Origin: Ruminococcus sp.
GTDB lineage: Bacteria; Bacillota; Clostridia; Oscillospirales; Ruminococcaceae
Assembly: GCA_029063695.1 (NCBI GenBank)
Contig: JAIDNR010000334.1
Coordinates: 1-5,581 of the forward strand
Direction: 5' to 3'
DNA length: 5,581 nt
Shown: positions 4,897 to 5,581 of the stretch, piece after piece
Layout of the letters: each line of letters opens with the position of its first letter
How positions within the stretch are numbered: position 1 is the stretch's first letter
The notes under the pieces: model-generated
The model's database searches: none
What the model saw: the letters and a program-made list of their open reading frames with translations, nothing else
Told to the model about the DNA's origin: nothing
Position numbers and translations under genes: made by a program

Positions 4897-5574
4897 TTAT
4901 CTCTTTACAGGCATTCTTGATGCGATTTTCATGGCAAATTCATTGAAACTCTGAGTCTGGAGAATAATTCTTCCCGGACCTGTCAGCCTTGTGAGGAAAA
5001 GACCTTCACCACCGAATAAGATATTGCCGAGTCCTTTGACAGTTTCAACATCATAGTTTACAGTTGATTCAAATGCAACAACATTTCCCGTATCAACTTT
5101 TATGACTTCTCCCGGCTCAAGAACACGTTCTATTTTATCGCCGTCAACTTCAAGAAAAGCCATTCCCTTTCCGAAAAGTTTCTGAAGAATAAAACCCTCT
5201 CCGCCGAAAAGTCCCGCAGCAAATTTCTTTGTGAACGACGCTTTAAGGTCAACAGTCTGTTCGGCACACAGAAAAGCACCTTTCTGTACAATAAGTTCAC
5301 CCTGAGAAATATCAACGGCAATAACACTTCCCGGAACGGTTGAGCCGAATGCGACAACCGCACCGCTTACATCTGCCGTATAATTAGCCATGAATATGGA
5401 TTCACCCGTGAAAATTCTTCCGAGACTTCTGCCGACTCCGCCTCTTGCATTTGTTGTCATGGTGATTCCCTCTGTCTGCCAAATCATTCCACCCGACTGA
5501 GTGAACATGGATTCTCCTGCATTGAGAGTACATTCAACAGCAGGCACTGTTTCTCCGATAATCTGATAATGCAT
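4897..5574 (-). CDS. AIM24 family protein (TIGR00266/DUF124 type)
   Basis: This 225-aa protein is built largely of beta strands and glycine-rich turns, with no signal peptide or clear membrane helix. Diagnostic features are the early AGESMFTQSGGMIW segment (19-32), the MTTNARGGVGRSLGRIFTGES region (39-59), and two internal related motifs, GLFGGEGFILQKLFGKG (121-137) and ILFGGEGLFLTRLTGPG (185-201). These match the AIM24/YhcX-like family of beta-sandwich proteins widespread in bacteria, where the biochemical role is undefined; the mitochondrial relative supports inner-membrane organisation. The protein looks complete, ending MPVKR. The ATG at 5574 has only 7 nt of sequence before it in the window, so its ribosome binding site and any promoter lie outside, and a slightly earlier start cannot be excluded. 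It leads an apparent operon with walJ and rlmH, with a 7-nt gap to walJ. Confidence 0.87.
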   Translation of the reverse strand: MHYQIIGETVPAVECTLNAGESMFTQSGGMIWQTEGITMTTNARGGVGRSLGRIFTGESIFMANYTADVSGAVVAFGSTVPGSVIAVDISQGELIVQKGAFLCAEQTVDLKASFTKKFAAGLFGGEGFILQKLFGKGMAFLEVDGDKIERVLEPGEVIKVDTGNVVAFESTVNYDVETVKGLGNILFGGEGLFLTRLTGPGRIILQTQSFNEFAMKIASRMPVKR

Positions 5575-5581
5575 ATAAATT

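Overview
The window looks like chromosomal DNA of a low-GC Gram-positive bacterium, most likely a gut-type clostridium (Ruminococcus/Oscillospiraceae-like). This is inferred from AT-rich intergenic DNA, consensus sigma-A-type promoters, AGGAGG-type ribosome binding sites, and a walJ-like gene next to rlmH, an order familiar from Firmicutes. Species cannot be fixed from the sequence alone.

Layout. (1) Bases 1-2121, plus strand: a two-gene NatA/NatB-like ABC transporter operon (ATPase, then an ABC-2 type permease overlapping it by 14 nt). It has its own near-consensus promoter and ends in a hairpin at 2123-2165 that works as a terminator in both directions. (2) Bases 2172-3266, minus strand: an MFS drug-efflux-type transporter that converges on the ABC operon and shares the terminator. 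Its C-terminus appears to lack the twelfth membrane helix. (3) Bases 3267-3633, no annotated gene, but the most interesting part of the window. A TTGACA-17-TACAAT promoter reading toward the MFS gene predicts a leader RNA of about 317 nt. The leader holds a structured 5' section, a small ORF of 36 codons with its own ribosome binding site, a terminator-like hairpin with a U run inside that ORF, a 10-bp long-range helix, and an 11-bp hairpin that buries the Shine-Dalgarno sequence of the MFS gene. This is the architecture expected of a ribosome-sensing (antibiotic-inducible) attenuator in front of an efflux pump. (4) Bases 3634-5574, minus strand: an apparent housekeeping operon reading AIM24-family protein, WalJ/YycJ-type metallo-beta-lactamase-fold hydrolase, and RlmH (23S rRNA pseudouridine-1915 methyltransferase).

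The rlmH reading frame has no ATG, GTG or TTG at the position where the family begins. The full-length 157-aa frame starts at a CTG that overlaps the walJ stop codon as CTGA, in place of the usual ATGA coupling. Conventional gene calling would shorten the protein to 102 aa.

The ABC pair and the MFS protein are both membrane exporters and may both contribute to efflux or stress tolerance, but they are separately promoted and convergent. The MFS gene lies directly downstream of rlmH on the same strand and is the likeliest acquired part of the window. No transposase, integrase, tRNA, rRNA or CRISPR array is visible.
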